In this document: piece by piece, positions 9,332-20,018 of the stretch
Layout of the letters: every line of letters starts with the position of its first letter
Position numbering within the stretch: position 1 is the first letter of the stretch
NCBI GenBank assembly: GCA_021401465.1
Contig: JADDMT010000195.1
Coordinates: 1-42,174, forward strand
Direction: 5' to 3'
Source: Teratosphaeria epicoccoides
Taxonomy: Eukaryota > Ascomycota > Dothideomycetes > Mycosphaerellales > Teratosphaeriaceae
DNA: 42,174 nt
Translations under genes and position numbers: made by a program
Notes under the pieces: generated by a model
Database searches by the model: none
What the model was told of the DNA's origin: nothing
Seen by the model: the letters and a program-made list of their open reading frames with translations, nothing else

Positions 9332-10955
9332 GGGGTCGTGCGGAGAGAAGCGTGTGTGTGTGGGGTGGGGTGGGGAGGAGCACGGTTCTTCGCGGTAGGC
9401 GGGTTCTCGTGTAATTGGAGCCTCGGGCTGGGGGGGGGGGGGTGTTCGAGAAGTGCCTGTTTCTCATGCGTTTCGAAAGCGATGGAGCGGCTCGGAAGGG
9501 GTGAGCGACCCTGAGCACTTGTTGTGTCCTCCCTTGTCACTGCTCCCGGGCGGTGAAGTCGGTAGACAGGTCCTGTTCGATCGATCCTGTCCGTCCATCT
9601 ATCCATCCAGTGGTCCTCGTCCGGATGTGATGCATAGACCCCACCAGTTCTGGGATTCAAGCATTGATACAAGCGGTGGATTGGATCGGTTTCCTCTCCC
9701 CACGAGATCCATAGCATATCCAGCAACACCACTGTCGAAGCCACAGGAAAACCTTGTCTACAGCTTCACGTGGCTTCTCCAAGCTCTCCGAGGGTCTCGT
9801 CATGTCGCTACGCCGTCTTCCCTCAGCCACGCCAAGGAGGTGAGGTCTGAACTACCATGGCGACTCGAGCGTGACGGCTAGTCTGTTTCTTATGGTCGCT
9901 AGGGATAGATCGAACCGGTGTCCTGGCTTGAGATCCCTCTCTCCACTAGGTCGGTCGGATCGGGTCCCAAATCCCAGAACAGAGCCGGATTCTCCACCCA
10001 AGTCTACTGCTGCCTGGGGCGTGCGAGGCGTGTGCGGCCTGCCAGGCTTTTCTGGTCTCAGAGCGGAAATCAGACCAAACGACTGGATGGTGGGTTTGGT
10101 TTCCGCCACTCGGACTAAACCGCTCCGTTCACTGGCGGTCGCGGAGGTACGGTTCGAACGAGTCGCGACTGTGGTCCGTCTACCTCCGCGCTGGCGCCGG
10201 CAGGGACATGGTCGTCGTCCAACGTGAGCGGGGATCGATACACGGGCTTAGTGAGTGCATAACCGTCGGTGTGTCGTGGTGGTCTCGGGTTGTTAGACCG
10301 GAAATCATCTGCGTGGATCCGCTCGCGACTTGCGTGGCGATCGTGCGTGGACCCTGACGCTCGGCTTCTTCGCGTCTGCAGTCACGAGGCGTTGTCGATG
10401 TCTTTGAGCTGTGGGTGGAGCACGTGGAGACGATAGCACTCTCTTGGCCCGGATGGGACAGTCGTTTCCCCCTCCACCTCCCCGGCTGTCCACCGCCTTG
10501 TCAAGGGACGTAGCACTCTTCAGCATTGATGGTAGTCGCTCGTGCTATTTTGGCGTCTTGGAAGGGCGGTCCACTATCCCTATAGGAAGAACTCGGCTCT
10601 AGAATGTCTCGGAGTCCTGGTCTAGCGTGGAAGCCGCTATACGAGTGCACGTGGGTGACACCGCGTGCGATGCGAGTTGCGTGAAGTCGCCTGAGTACGG
10701 GCGATGGGAGAGCTGGGACTTTTGTCACCAGTGTCAGCTAGAAATGCCGGGGAGGATTGAGTATCTGAGACACCGAGGTGGCTACTGTGAAACGGGTGAT
10801 GACGGTGGACTTCATGCCGAGTACAAGAATGATGCAGAACATGGCGCACCTTTCTCGGCTGGCGGTTTCTTGCTGGCAGCATTCAGTGAGAAAGTCTCGA
10901 AAAGTGTATTGATTCAATCACAACAGCCTCCTCTGCACCGTTGAAAACCACCAAG
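9332..10955. other. 1.6-kb region without a supported gene
   Basis: A run of 13 G lies at 9430-9442. Only short frames without domain signatures are seen on either strand. The last part must carry the promoter of the small secreted protein gene. I see no tRNA; a GTTCGAA string near 10152 lacks the surrounding stem. Confidence 0.5.
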
Positions 10956-11333
10956 ATGAAGATGATCCTCCTGCTCCCCATCCTCCTTTCAACAGCTCAG
11001 GCTTTCGTCATCAACGACATCCTCAACTGGTGCGACGCCGGGATGTCCGGCGACGGGACGTGCGAGAAGAATCCCGGAGTGAGCACTTATTGCGTAAGCT
11101 CTTTCCCCTCCAGCTCCGACTCTGCTCTGGCTTCCCACCGACGGGAGTTAATATTGGCTTTGTAGTGCTTAGATGGCGCCAGGGGTAGGGAAGACGTGTA
11201 CGTGTACCCGCGGAAAGTAGTGAAGCAGGCCAAGAGTAAGAAGGGGGGAAAGAGGTGTGGGAGTAGAATTGACAGTGGTGTGAATCCTGAGGGATATGTT
11301 GCTTGTGCATACAAAGGGGCCGTTGGGACCTAG
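10956..11333 (+). CDS. Small secreted cysteine-rich protein (candidate effector)
   Basis: There are two exons, 10956-11093 and 11166-11333, separated by a 72-bp intron with GTAAGC donor and TTTGTAG acceptor, in phase 0. The product is 101 residues. Residues 1-16 form a signal peptide (MKMILLLPILLSTAQA) with a good cleavage site after AQA. The mature part has six Cys: three in exon 1 (WCDAGMSGDGTCEK, then TYC), one directly after the junction making a Cys-Cys pair, then RCGS and ACAY. An even number of Cys, small size and secretion fit a disulphide-bonded extracellular protein. I do not recognise a named family. Using the next AG (ending at 11172) as acceptor would give a shorter product with five Cys, which I consider less likely. 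It sits alone in gene-poor DNA. Confidence 0.68.
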
Positions 11334-12831
11334 GCGTCCGTGGGGTTTGGGGTCAGTCGTAGGCGATGGAACGCGAAGGGTGGCTATTTGGGATGGGCGT
11401 GCTGTGCACGAGGCATTCTCGGTGCCTGGGCGGTGGTCCAGTCGGCTGAAACAGGGCTTTTCCATATTTGCGATCAATGCGACTACTGCCACTGACAGCT
11501 GAGAGCAATCCTGTGATCTTGGGTGATGTTTGTGGCTATGGCATGGACAAAAGCCCCTGAGGTATTCTGGCACACCTCTTTCCGCAGTCGGGCGGACTCA
11601 TTCCTTGAGGGGTTTTCAGCAGACGGCAAAGGCGGACATAGGTCGCAACAGGAGTCAGACCACCAGTGAAATGGTACTGGGGAAGACGGGTTCGGTCGAC
11701 TGTGTTGCCGGCCGATGGACATCCTATAAAGGAGATGTATCGGCAACTGTGAGATCGAAGATGAGGCATGATTGGTCGTAGCAGTACATCTCCAAAGGTC
11801 GACTGAGCGTATGCATGATGCCCGTGGACATCTAGACGGGGGATGAGGCGTGATGCCGGAATGGTATCACTGTGTGCGATTCGGAGCTTGTACGTGAGAA
11901 GTCTCGGTGGTTATCTTATGGGGCTTGATTGCAGTTTGGGCCCTCGTCGATGGAAAAGAGTACCTGAAGACAAGTCTCTGCAATGTCTAGACTACATGGC
12001 ATAACAAGGGTAAATGTAGACATTACAGACTCTAGATGTCTCTGTGAAGCTGTCCTGAATGCCTCTGTTCGTCATTCAGACCTCCGCTAACATGAAACGC
12101 GTCTGAGCATACGAAGATAGATTGTGCGTATAATACAAGTTGCGTAAAAAGGGAATTGCCAATATCAGTCCGCTCCACCAGTTTCCATTGGCTAACAAGG
12201 AATCGACAATGGCACGAGGATCATCCCGACGACTTTAGATTGCACAATATCCATCGAGCTGCTTGGTAGAAGTTCATCCTCAGGACGATTAAGTTCTGAC
12301 CAATAGGCCATCCTGCAAACCACGGCAGATGCTCCATCAGGACAAACAGACAGACATGGCCTAAGGGCGAGTACGGACCTTGCAATAAGACCCACATTTC
12401 GTACGGATGCACACCAACTGTAGCTAAGAGACACACAGAAGGTGAATTGACGTTTCTGTGTCGTCGAAGCTCTCAACGACTAGTCCAGACTCTATTGATC
12501 TACCTTCTTTGGGCATTATGGTTGACATTGCGCGAACAATCACATGAGAACATTACCTTTCCTGGGCAGAAACATCATGGGTCTTGCACATTCCAAGCCT
12601 TTTGGATCAATCTCAAAACCTCTGCACCCTCTTGCAGAGGAAAGTTGACCTCCTGATCGAGTCGAGCAAAGAAGCCCAGTGCAAAGCCCATGTCGCAAAG
12701 ATGGGACCTGGAGTCCATGATCGTCCCCGACAAGCTGCCGCATACGCAAAAAGCCGTACCCGTAGCATGCAGAAAATCGCTGCGAGCGTCAGTCACCAGC
12801 CATCCGACAGCAAGCTGGCATGTGAATGTTC
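11334..12831. other. 1.5-kb region without a supported gene
   Basis: Short frames only, with no recognisable motif. The right end may hold further, spliced 3' sequence of the transcription-factor fragment that follows on the minus strand (a frame to 12575 has an ambiguous helical segment), but I could not join it convincingly. Confidence 0.4.
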
Positions 12832-13521
12832 TTACGGGGCAAGATGCGCCTTCGCCGGATCTTTCGTCACCAATGACTGAAGCATTTCTGTGGTCGTGCT
12901 GCGAAGAAGCTCCTCGGCAGTCTGCCGGACAGCAGATGGCTGTGGCTGTGTCATGATGCAAGTATAGATGCAGAGAAGTAGCATATACGTGCACCACTGT
13001 GTAGACGGACACAATACGCCCGAGACCAGATGTCCGCCTGGTCCCGCCTCGCTGAGCCATGCTTTGATGTTGGCAAGAAACGTTTGCGCTGTTTCCTCTA
13101 GTTCCCTGCCGCTCAAGAGAAGACCTTTCCGGCTGAAGAGCTTTTCGACCACATCTGAGCAAAGCCGCGCCAATCGGACATGCATGAGCAAGATAGGATT
13201 CGTTGGCAGATCGTGACTGATGAGATGATCATTGATAGCCTGAGTGAAGAATGCGTCAGCTCCTCCGACGGGTGTGGGTGCCATTGGATAGCGCACAAAG
13301 ATTGTCCATCTGAGACTAACCGAGATATAGCCCGCTCTCATGCGCACCGGCTTTTCGATAGAATATAGCAGCCAGAAGGCATTCGTCGTGTAGTCTCGTT
13401 CCCGGGTTTCCCTTGCCTCACTCGGACTTTCACGATTAAGTCGAAGCGCCTGAGCTCGCGCAACAGCGTTATCTAGCAGCAAGTCTATGTCTTCTGGCGC
13501 TAAGTGGAGTGATACCGCAAG
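12832..13521 (-). pseudogene. 3' part of a fungal-specific transcription factor (middle homology region)
   Basis: Two exons read well. 13521-13321 follows an acceptor CTTTCAG. 13239-12832 follows an 81-bp intron with donor GTTAGT and acceptor CACTCAG, phase 0. The joined product has the hallmark of the fungal-specific TF domain: an acidic/Arg stretch, then NAFWLLYSIEKPVRMRAG and, across the intron, AINDHLISHDLP, then helices with RLARLCSDVVEKLFS and ELEETAQTFLANIKAWL. No ATG, zinc cluster or N-terminal half of this domain precedes it in frame. The AflR-like gene ends 73 bp upstream. It may be a truncated gene, or the 3' end of a transcript whose upstream exons I cannot resolve. The 3' end is uncertain: the frame stops at 12832, but the last 60 residues look less family-like. 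The conserved splice signals argue against long decay. Confidence 0.55.
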
Positions 13522-13594
13522 CTGAAAGGAGAGAAATGAGCGCAGTGGTTAGCTTACGCATTCCACGTAGACGACATGTGGGATGGGATGGTCG

Positions 13595-15140
13595 TTACCA
13601 TTGTGGTGATAGCCTGTCCAATTCGGTCAGCATGGAGCCAAATCTTTTGGAGGCACTGGAGCGTACCCTGAAAGCCAACGGATCACACTTCATTCCGCCA
13701 ATATCACCTAAGTAAAGCCACGCATGCCGATAATGCGAGAACGCAATAGCAGCTTGACAAGTTCGACTGCTTGCTGTCTGCTTGCGGATAATCATGCCCA
13801 TTGCGATGGCGGAATGAACCATGACAACTTTGCATGGGCAGCACGGCTGGGTCGTGCGCTGAAGTAGGACGTCTTCGGCCATGGCGTGCAATCCTGCTCT
13901 ACTTATGCACGCGGCTCCTCTGCTTGGTGCATCAGTTTCGTGGAGATTTCACAGGAGGAGATACAGCAGCACTTACCTAAAGGGCGCGGCACAAAATGCT
14001 ATCGTTCGCTCAGTCAACATGTCCCGTTGAATTCCACGTCCTAGTAGCTTGGTAACATACCTTCCAACGCATCCTTTGCCAAAGCGAGACCGGCAAGTGC
14101 TGGTCGGCTCGGCGACGTTGGACGCTTCCACTGGCTCGTTTCCAACGTGAGGAGGAAATTGTGCAGCGCTGCCGTTGAGCCAGTGTCTCCGGCAGATTCA
14201 CTCTGTCGACAATCTACCAGAGCCATCAGTACGTCCATCGACGAGAACGACGAAGGACGAGGTGGCGAAGGATCCGTGGATTCCGCGCCTGGCCCCCCTT
14301 GAGCATAATGCATGAAATCGAGACCGTTCGATGATGGGAAGTCCGGTACTTGATCTGGCATGGAATCGAATCGAACACACTCTAGGCTCTGTTCCATCGT
14401 AGACGTGGGCGGCAACGTCGAAGGACTCACCAGCGCTCTCGACGTCCCCATGCCAGCGTTGTGCGACGGTTGTGCTGAAGCCGTGCTGCATGAGGCTTCT
14501 ATGCTTGCAGGCAAGAAGTCAACAAATCCAGCCATCACGTTGTTCTGTAAAGTGCTGTCATGCGGTGCTTCTCCGCTTCCGACGGCCGGAAAGTCAAGGA
14601 GGGCCATCAAGTTTGCTTCCTCTGGGCTCGTGAACTCTGTCCATGCAGAGCCTGCAAAGGGCATAGGCGAGAGGGCACCGAACGCGTCAGCGCGAGGACT
14701 ATGTCGGAGGGACGATGTTGATGGTGTTGGCCAAATGCCACTGCTCTTGCGAGACGTCGATCCCGGGGTAGAGCAATCGATCGACGGCGTATCCTCCATG
14801 AGAGGTTTGATCGCGGGGGGACCGGCCAGGTTAGGGCGACGGCCGCGCTTCTTGCAGGGCAAATATACGCATTGCTGCTGACTGATCTTCTATGAGTCAG
14901 TATCGCTGCATGAAGGACATCCAGGAGGCTGACCTGGCATTTTGTGCACGTGGGACGACCACCGTCGCCTGCTACTTGTCAGTATGTGTACATATTCGAT
15001 AGCATAAGCGTTGCGATACATCGAAGCTTCTTGAGCCTACAGTGCTCGCAAGAGCCAGGGCGTCTCTTGTACGTCTTCTCTGCGGCTGAGCCTAGACATC
15101 CACCATCTCCCGGCCACATGCCGAGCTCTTCATCACCCAT
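13595..15140 (-). CDS. Zn2Cys6 transcription factor of the AflR type
   Basis: My model has exons 15140-15020, 14968-14934, 14889-14061, 13893-13759 and 13707-13595, about 410 residues. Start ATG 15140 leads in frame to RPGSCEHCRLKKLR, and the split zinc cluster continues as CDGGRPTCTKC and QQQCVYLPCKKRGRRP, giving Cys31, 34, 41, 48, 51 and 59 with standard spacing. Introns 1 (51 bp) and 2 (44 bp) both cut the cluster. A Ser/Pro-rich linker follows, then helices (MDVLMALVDC; LALAKDALEG), then PCCPCKVVMVHSAIAMG and a tail DIGGMKCDPLAF...LTELDRL. These resemble the aflatoxin regulator domain of AflR-like proteins, and the length also fits. That family regulates secondary-metabolite clusters, but no synthase is present here. 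Intron 3 (167 bp) could instead hold a 22-nt exon (13998-13977) in frame. The acceptor of intron 2 may be 3 nt further on. Confidence 0.72.
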
Positions 15141-18100
15141 GATTCGTGTTACCTGTCAGCGGCTTGGGAAAACGAATCCAGAATGGAGCGGCCGCTATTC
15201 TCTCAATTCTGTACGTTTGATTCCAACGAAGAGAGCCCAACATGCGTAGAATCGTACCAGATGAGATGATCCAGTAAGTCCTCCTGTCAGTTGCGTTTTT
15301 CGATGGATGAGATGTCTTTTCGGGCCCCTTCACAGTACCTATCGGTTTTGCAATACCCCCGATGTACAGTCTACTGTGAAGTGTCAGCTTTCACATGCAA
15401 AGTGCAGTTGACAAGATTCTGCGTATGGTGCAGGTGGAGATTGGATTTCCAAGACGATGTCCAGTACGACCAACACGTGCGAACACGGGTGCTCTTGTGT
15501 GACGTCCAAGGGAATAGTCGTATAAAGTGAAACCAATGAGCTAGCCGGCTGGATTCCAGGGACACATACGGTCCGATCCAGCGTGAGTAAGAATGAGGCT
15601 CCCTTCCTGATGCGGGCAATGCAATCCGGGTCTTATACGTTTTGCTGTGCTAGGAGGACTTTGGCAAATGATTGATCGAGCGCCACATGCGTTTGCGACT
15701 CATGCACATATCGCACCGCTGAGATCGCGGTGACAGAGGTACTCGATCACGCTTGGTCGCCATATCAGAGCGGGCCAGATACTGTGGTTGAAAAGGGCCC
15801 GATCCGTCCAGAGTATCAGACAGATCCATGCGTCTGGAACGACGATGCCAATCCGGATGCTTTGGGATTGGATGGAATGGACAACCAATTGATCCGGTGC
15901 ACTACTTTCACTGTTTGTACAACATTGATGGCTGTCTCAACTTCCATCAATGTTAAGATTCGTGCAAATGGCGCAAGAGGCAGTGAGAAGAAAGGCTTAT
16001 CGACCAAGATCTGCTTGCAGCTGCGGCCTGGGGTGTCCTAATTATCCTCGGGGGTTACCTTGGTACAGACAGATGAGCCAGCATACGGGACAACAATAGC
16101 CAGTCGTAGAGCATGTCCACACGCCTTGCGTTTGCGAAGGTATCGCATGGTTCTTGCGGACTTTACGCATGTTGCTGTCTCAGCGAAGTTGGAAAACCCA
16201 CAGTGCTCAGTGAACGAGCTACAGCGGCCAGACGAGTCGCGAGCCTGCTCAATCCCATACGGACGAGTAAGATGGCGTACACTGCAATCTGCTGCACCGC
16301 AAATCGAGCCAAGCCCTGAGTCATGTACCGTTCTTCTCAAGTCTTGCGGTTCACAGCTACAGCAGGGGTGAGTGGTCATGCTTTTCAAGAATCAGCCCGT
16401 CGGATTCCAACGTGGGAAGAGACACGTGCACGTTTACCTTCCAGATCAGCCGCGGAGGGTTGCTGCCTTCAATTCCACAGCAGAGGACTGCTCGCCGTGC
16501 TTAGCCCTGGCTCAGTCGGCGAGCAGTCGGCGCGCATGCTCTGCCTGACATTGATTCCTCCGTCTACTACTGCCCGAAGGTGCTCACGCATGGTCGCCGT
16601 GGTGCCGTCCCTCTTCCCAAACAGATGCCAGGCTTCAACCTGAGGCACACAGCCGACAGGTGAAGAAGCGAACGGACGTCAGACGCCCCCGTCGGGAGCT
16701 TGTACTTCGGCGAAACCACGGGCCACTGCAAGGTACCGGTGGGCAAAGGGATCATGCTTCCATGTGGCCCAAGGCGGCGGCACAGCGCATACGAAGCGGC
16801 GACACCTGACTTCATTTGTTTCGCCTTCCGATGACCACGTATCCCGCGACCGGTCTCCCATGCTCCGAAGTCGGCCATGGTCGTGGAGGAGGCCTTTGCA
16901 TTCCATTCGATCTCGGAAGATGGACATGTGCACGAAGCGGGCCCGGGCGGTGGAGACGCAGTGCGAGCATTCCGAGTCAAGTCAACTATCGCTGGGAAAC
17001 GCTCATGATTCGACATGTACGAGTGTCTGTCTTCGATGGCCGAGTCATGCCGCCGAGCCTCCACTAGCCTCGCCTCGCGCCTCTGGATCCTTATCAGCCC
17101 GCCGCCACCCGCTCGATCCATCAGCCACGTGGACCCCGCTCCTTCCCATCCGCAACAGCCCCCGCGCACGTCTGGGGACTGTGCAGCAGCACGCGATGCC
17201 ACGATGACGCAACACTCTAACCCGAACAAGAAGTCGGTCTTCAGTCTCAGGCCCTGGACCCCGCCCGAACCCCGTTCAACGCGAACTCCACGAGTTTCAA
17301 CGTGCGAATTGCGCACGGAAGCGAGAAACTCAAAAATACCTGGAGCTTCGGCAGGCCGGGGTAGGCCGGCGGCGATCGGCGCGGGCCAAAGTTCCAGTGC
17401 CCCTGTTCGAGATCATTCGTACCACGCCTCCACTCCATCGAAGATGATACGGTACCAATCGTCGGTCGGAACACACGCGCGAGGGCATGGGACCGTCATA
17501 GCATGGCCAAAGGCAGGCCTCGAAGAACTCCACCGATCTGACTGTCTACAGCTTTATTTGGTACAGCATAGTGAGAGGTAATCCAGACATCTGTGCTGTC
17601 AAGCAGCTGCCCATTCTCCTCGTGCGCTCCCGCAACCGACATTCGTTCGCCATACATGGCCGCTGCTGGCTCGTCGGCCCTGGTCGTGCTGGCGTCATAT
17701 TCCACCCCCCGCATTTCGCCCCGGTTGGTACCGCTGCATGGACACGGCGCTCCGTGCCCTGCTCAACCCACGTGGGCTCCCGCAGTCTTTCTATCCCATC
17801 GAAGTATATTCCCAACCTTCACCGATCCACGCAACCTGGCCTGCCAGCGCCGTCAACCATGGTGGCCAACAAGATGCTTGAACCCAAACTCCTTCCACTC
17901 GCAAGGACAATCGTGATGACTAGCCCCTTCGACAACCCACCCGGTCCTTCCAATCAGCTCACACTTGGAAGTGGCCAGCCCGTATGGACATATCCACAAA
18001 CCATCGATCGAACGGCATGGGACGGGCTGGTCTTGTCGCCTCCGCCGCGCTCAACTGGGTCTGGTGTCGCGCGAGTACACTCATGCACATCCATCCCTCG

Positions 18101-18479
18101 ATGCGCGATGGTCGCCATGTGCCCACGACCTCACCGACTCTTCTCCACCGCTTCTCCAACAAGATTACGCTCAGGTTCCTGCCATTTCCGGCCTTCACGG
18201 ACCACTCTCCAGCGTCGTGGCAGCTTAATTGATACTCTGCTGCTTGATAAGGAAAGCTCCGGATCCGGAATCGCACAGTGACATCGTCGTCCTTGAGCCG
18301 ATGGCGAGGCTCGTGAGACGAACGGCGGAGCAAGCGTTTCACCACTCGCCTAAGCTTAGACAGTGTTCAGCCGTACGCTGGGTGATCCTATTTTCTGATC
18401 CCAGGCGCAAAGAGCGAAGTAGGCGCAAAGAGCGACGATCAGGGATAGAAGCTGCAGAATTCATACTGTACTTCAGGTG
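15141..18479. other. 3.3-kb gene-poor accessory region
   Basis: Both strands carry only short or compositionally random frames. A minus-strand segment at about 16330-16210 reads as a hydrophobic, helical piece (RFAVQQIAVYAILLVRMG) and may be a gene relic I cannot name. A 15-bp direct repeat (AGGCGCAAAGAGCGA) occurs twice near 18400-18436. The longer frames at 16567-17316 (minus) and 17571-18281 (plus) have no domain, no signal peptide and no family-like pattern. Confidence 0.45.
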
Positions 18480-19060
18480 TCTGAATGTTGCTGAGCGGAA
18501 AACTGAAGCAATGGGCTCGCTGCAATGAGCTGCTTCAGTATAGCATGAGGCTGATGCCTGAACGACTGTGGTGTAACGCAGCATGTTCGAGGCTGTCCAG
18601 AGGTACATGACTAAGACTATGGTCTCCCGAATGAAGAAGTTGGTCATCTGGATTTTCTCCATGAGTGAGTATCCAGTAGCGAACTCATCGGCGTGTACTG
18701 GCTGGACTCTTGCTCCCAGGCAAAGAGCCGCTGTGCCCAGCAGCAGATACACAGTCGGCAGTGGTCTCAGTCACGATGTACTCACTCACTCACTCGTAGG
18801 AATCACTGTTTTCATGATGACTGTCCGTGCTTAGCAAGGCTGTCGGCAAGTTCGCTCGTCTTACGCGCATTCATGCACTTCGTCCATCGTAGGAATCTCA
18901 TCGCCTCGCGAACCATATGACGCCAGATGAAGGCGTGACCAAAGCACAGAAGCCTCTCCAGTGACCGTCATCCACCAACCGATGGGACCGAGCGTACAGA
19001 CAGTTGTAGGCATGACAAGCTCCCGTAGCCAAAGTTCAATCCCACAGCAGAAATTGGTCC
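18480..19060 (-). pseudogene. Relic of a fungal seven-transmembrane protein (DUF7703-like)
   Basis: Several pieces in changing frames match the order of a fungal multi-pass membrane family. An N-terminal piece (ISAVGLNFGYGSL, about 19050-19000) is followed, after a frame change, by IGWWMTVTGEASVLWSRLHL (about 18985-18925), then MRFLRWTKCM, an intron-like segment with donor GTGAGTGAG and acceptor GGGCACAG, and finally YSLMEKIQMTNFFIRETIVL with MYLWTASNMLR (about 18675-18580). The middle and last pieces are what I remember as diagnostic for these proteins. At least two frame changes and early stops mean no intact product. The family name is from memory, and the function of such proteins is not established. 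Confidence 0.42.
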
Positions 19061-20018
19061 AGCAGAGTCGTCATTCTGCCTACACTCATGACCAGCAGCA
19101 ACCAAAACTATAGCAGCGGTGCTGTCGAAAGACGCAGAACATTCAAGCCCTGATTCCAACTGCATTGGTTGCTAGGAGGCCAGCAAAGGAAATGACGAGG
19201 GTGCGGCAAGTGAAGTTGCCAGGCCGGCGTGGCGATATGTCCACGGTTCCGGACTTTCACCTGGCGTTGACATACTCGCAGACAAGACGTCGATCATGGG
19301 GGCACGTTGGGCATGGGACAGCCCGCGAATACAGCCAAGAGAGGTCGCATCGAATGTACAATTTGTGAGCGGCCCTGCTGTGCAGCGCAACGAGACTAAC
19401 AGGAACCGATAGACGATCGATTTCCACGGCGCGGCCAAATGTCGGTTCGTGGGGCCATCGCATGGCATGCCCCAGCTACTCAGCGGTGCGCGCATGCAAA
19501 TTATTCGCCTCTGGCATCCGGAACCAATCCCTTGGGCGCCGTTGGGGGCTTTGGGCAATCCAATCTTCAGTGCTTTCGAGCTCTTGTAAAGCCCATGGAC
19601 TGTGGACACTTAACGACCATCTGGGACTATTCGTAAGATTATGGCTCCACCAGGTATCTTTCAGATGTATTCGCCGCGAGCCGGACTTATCTTTGGGAGG
19701 GTCTCGCTATCGGCCGAGGGTCTCGCTATCGGCCGAGGGTCTCGCTATCGGCCGAGGGTCTTCACAATCGAAATTCTATAATGTTTGAGTTGTTTGCAGA
19801 ATGCAGCGCGAGTATCGGTGGGCGCTGAGCTCGAAAACCACAGCTCAAGAAGAAGCCGTGAGATACATCGACCGATCAGCAATCCTTAAACGCCATGCTA
19901 TGCACCCACCCAGTATTTCTACACCCATGGTAGTGAAGCCTAGCATTTGTGTTTCTAATAACAAGCCTCTGCACAAGGAGACACGCATCAGCATCTCCCT
20001 TCAACTCCTCACAGGCGA
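19061..20018. other. Intergenic region with a short tandem repeat
   Basis: No coding sequence is supported. A 19-bp tandem repeat sits at 19697-19761. The right end is the 3' flank of the minus-strand mitochondrial gene. Confidence 0.45.
19697..19761. repeat. 19-bp tandem repeat, 3.4 copies
   Basis: The unit GAGGGTCTCGCTATCGGCC is repeated three times without a mismatch (19697-19715, 19716-19734, 19735-19753), followed by the first 8 bases of a fourth copy. Perfect identity implies recent expansion. Confidence 0.93.

Noticed and set aside
10141..10175. GTTCGAAC string as a tRNA T-loop
   Set aside because: No matching T-stem, anticodon arm or acceptor stem around it.
16567..17316. A 249-residue minus-strand frame
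   Set aside because: No domain, no signal peptide and random composition; overlapping frames on the other strand are equally long.
17571..18281. A 236-residue plus-strand frame
   Set aside because: Pro/Ser/Arg-rich random composition with no motif or family-like pattern.
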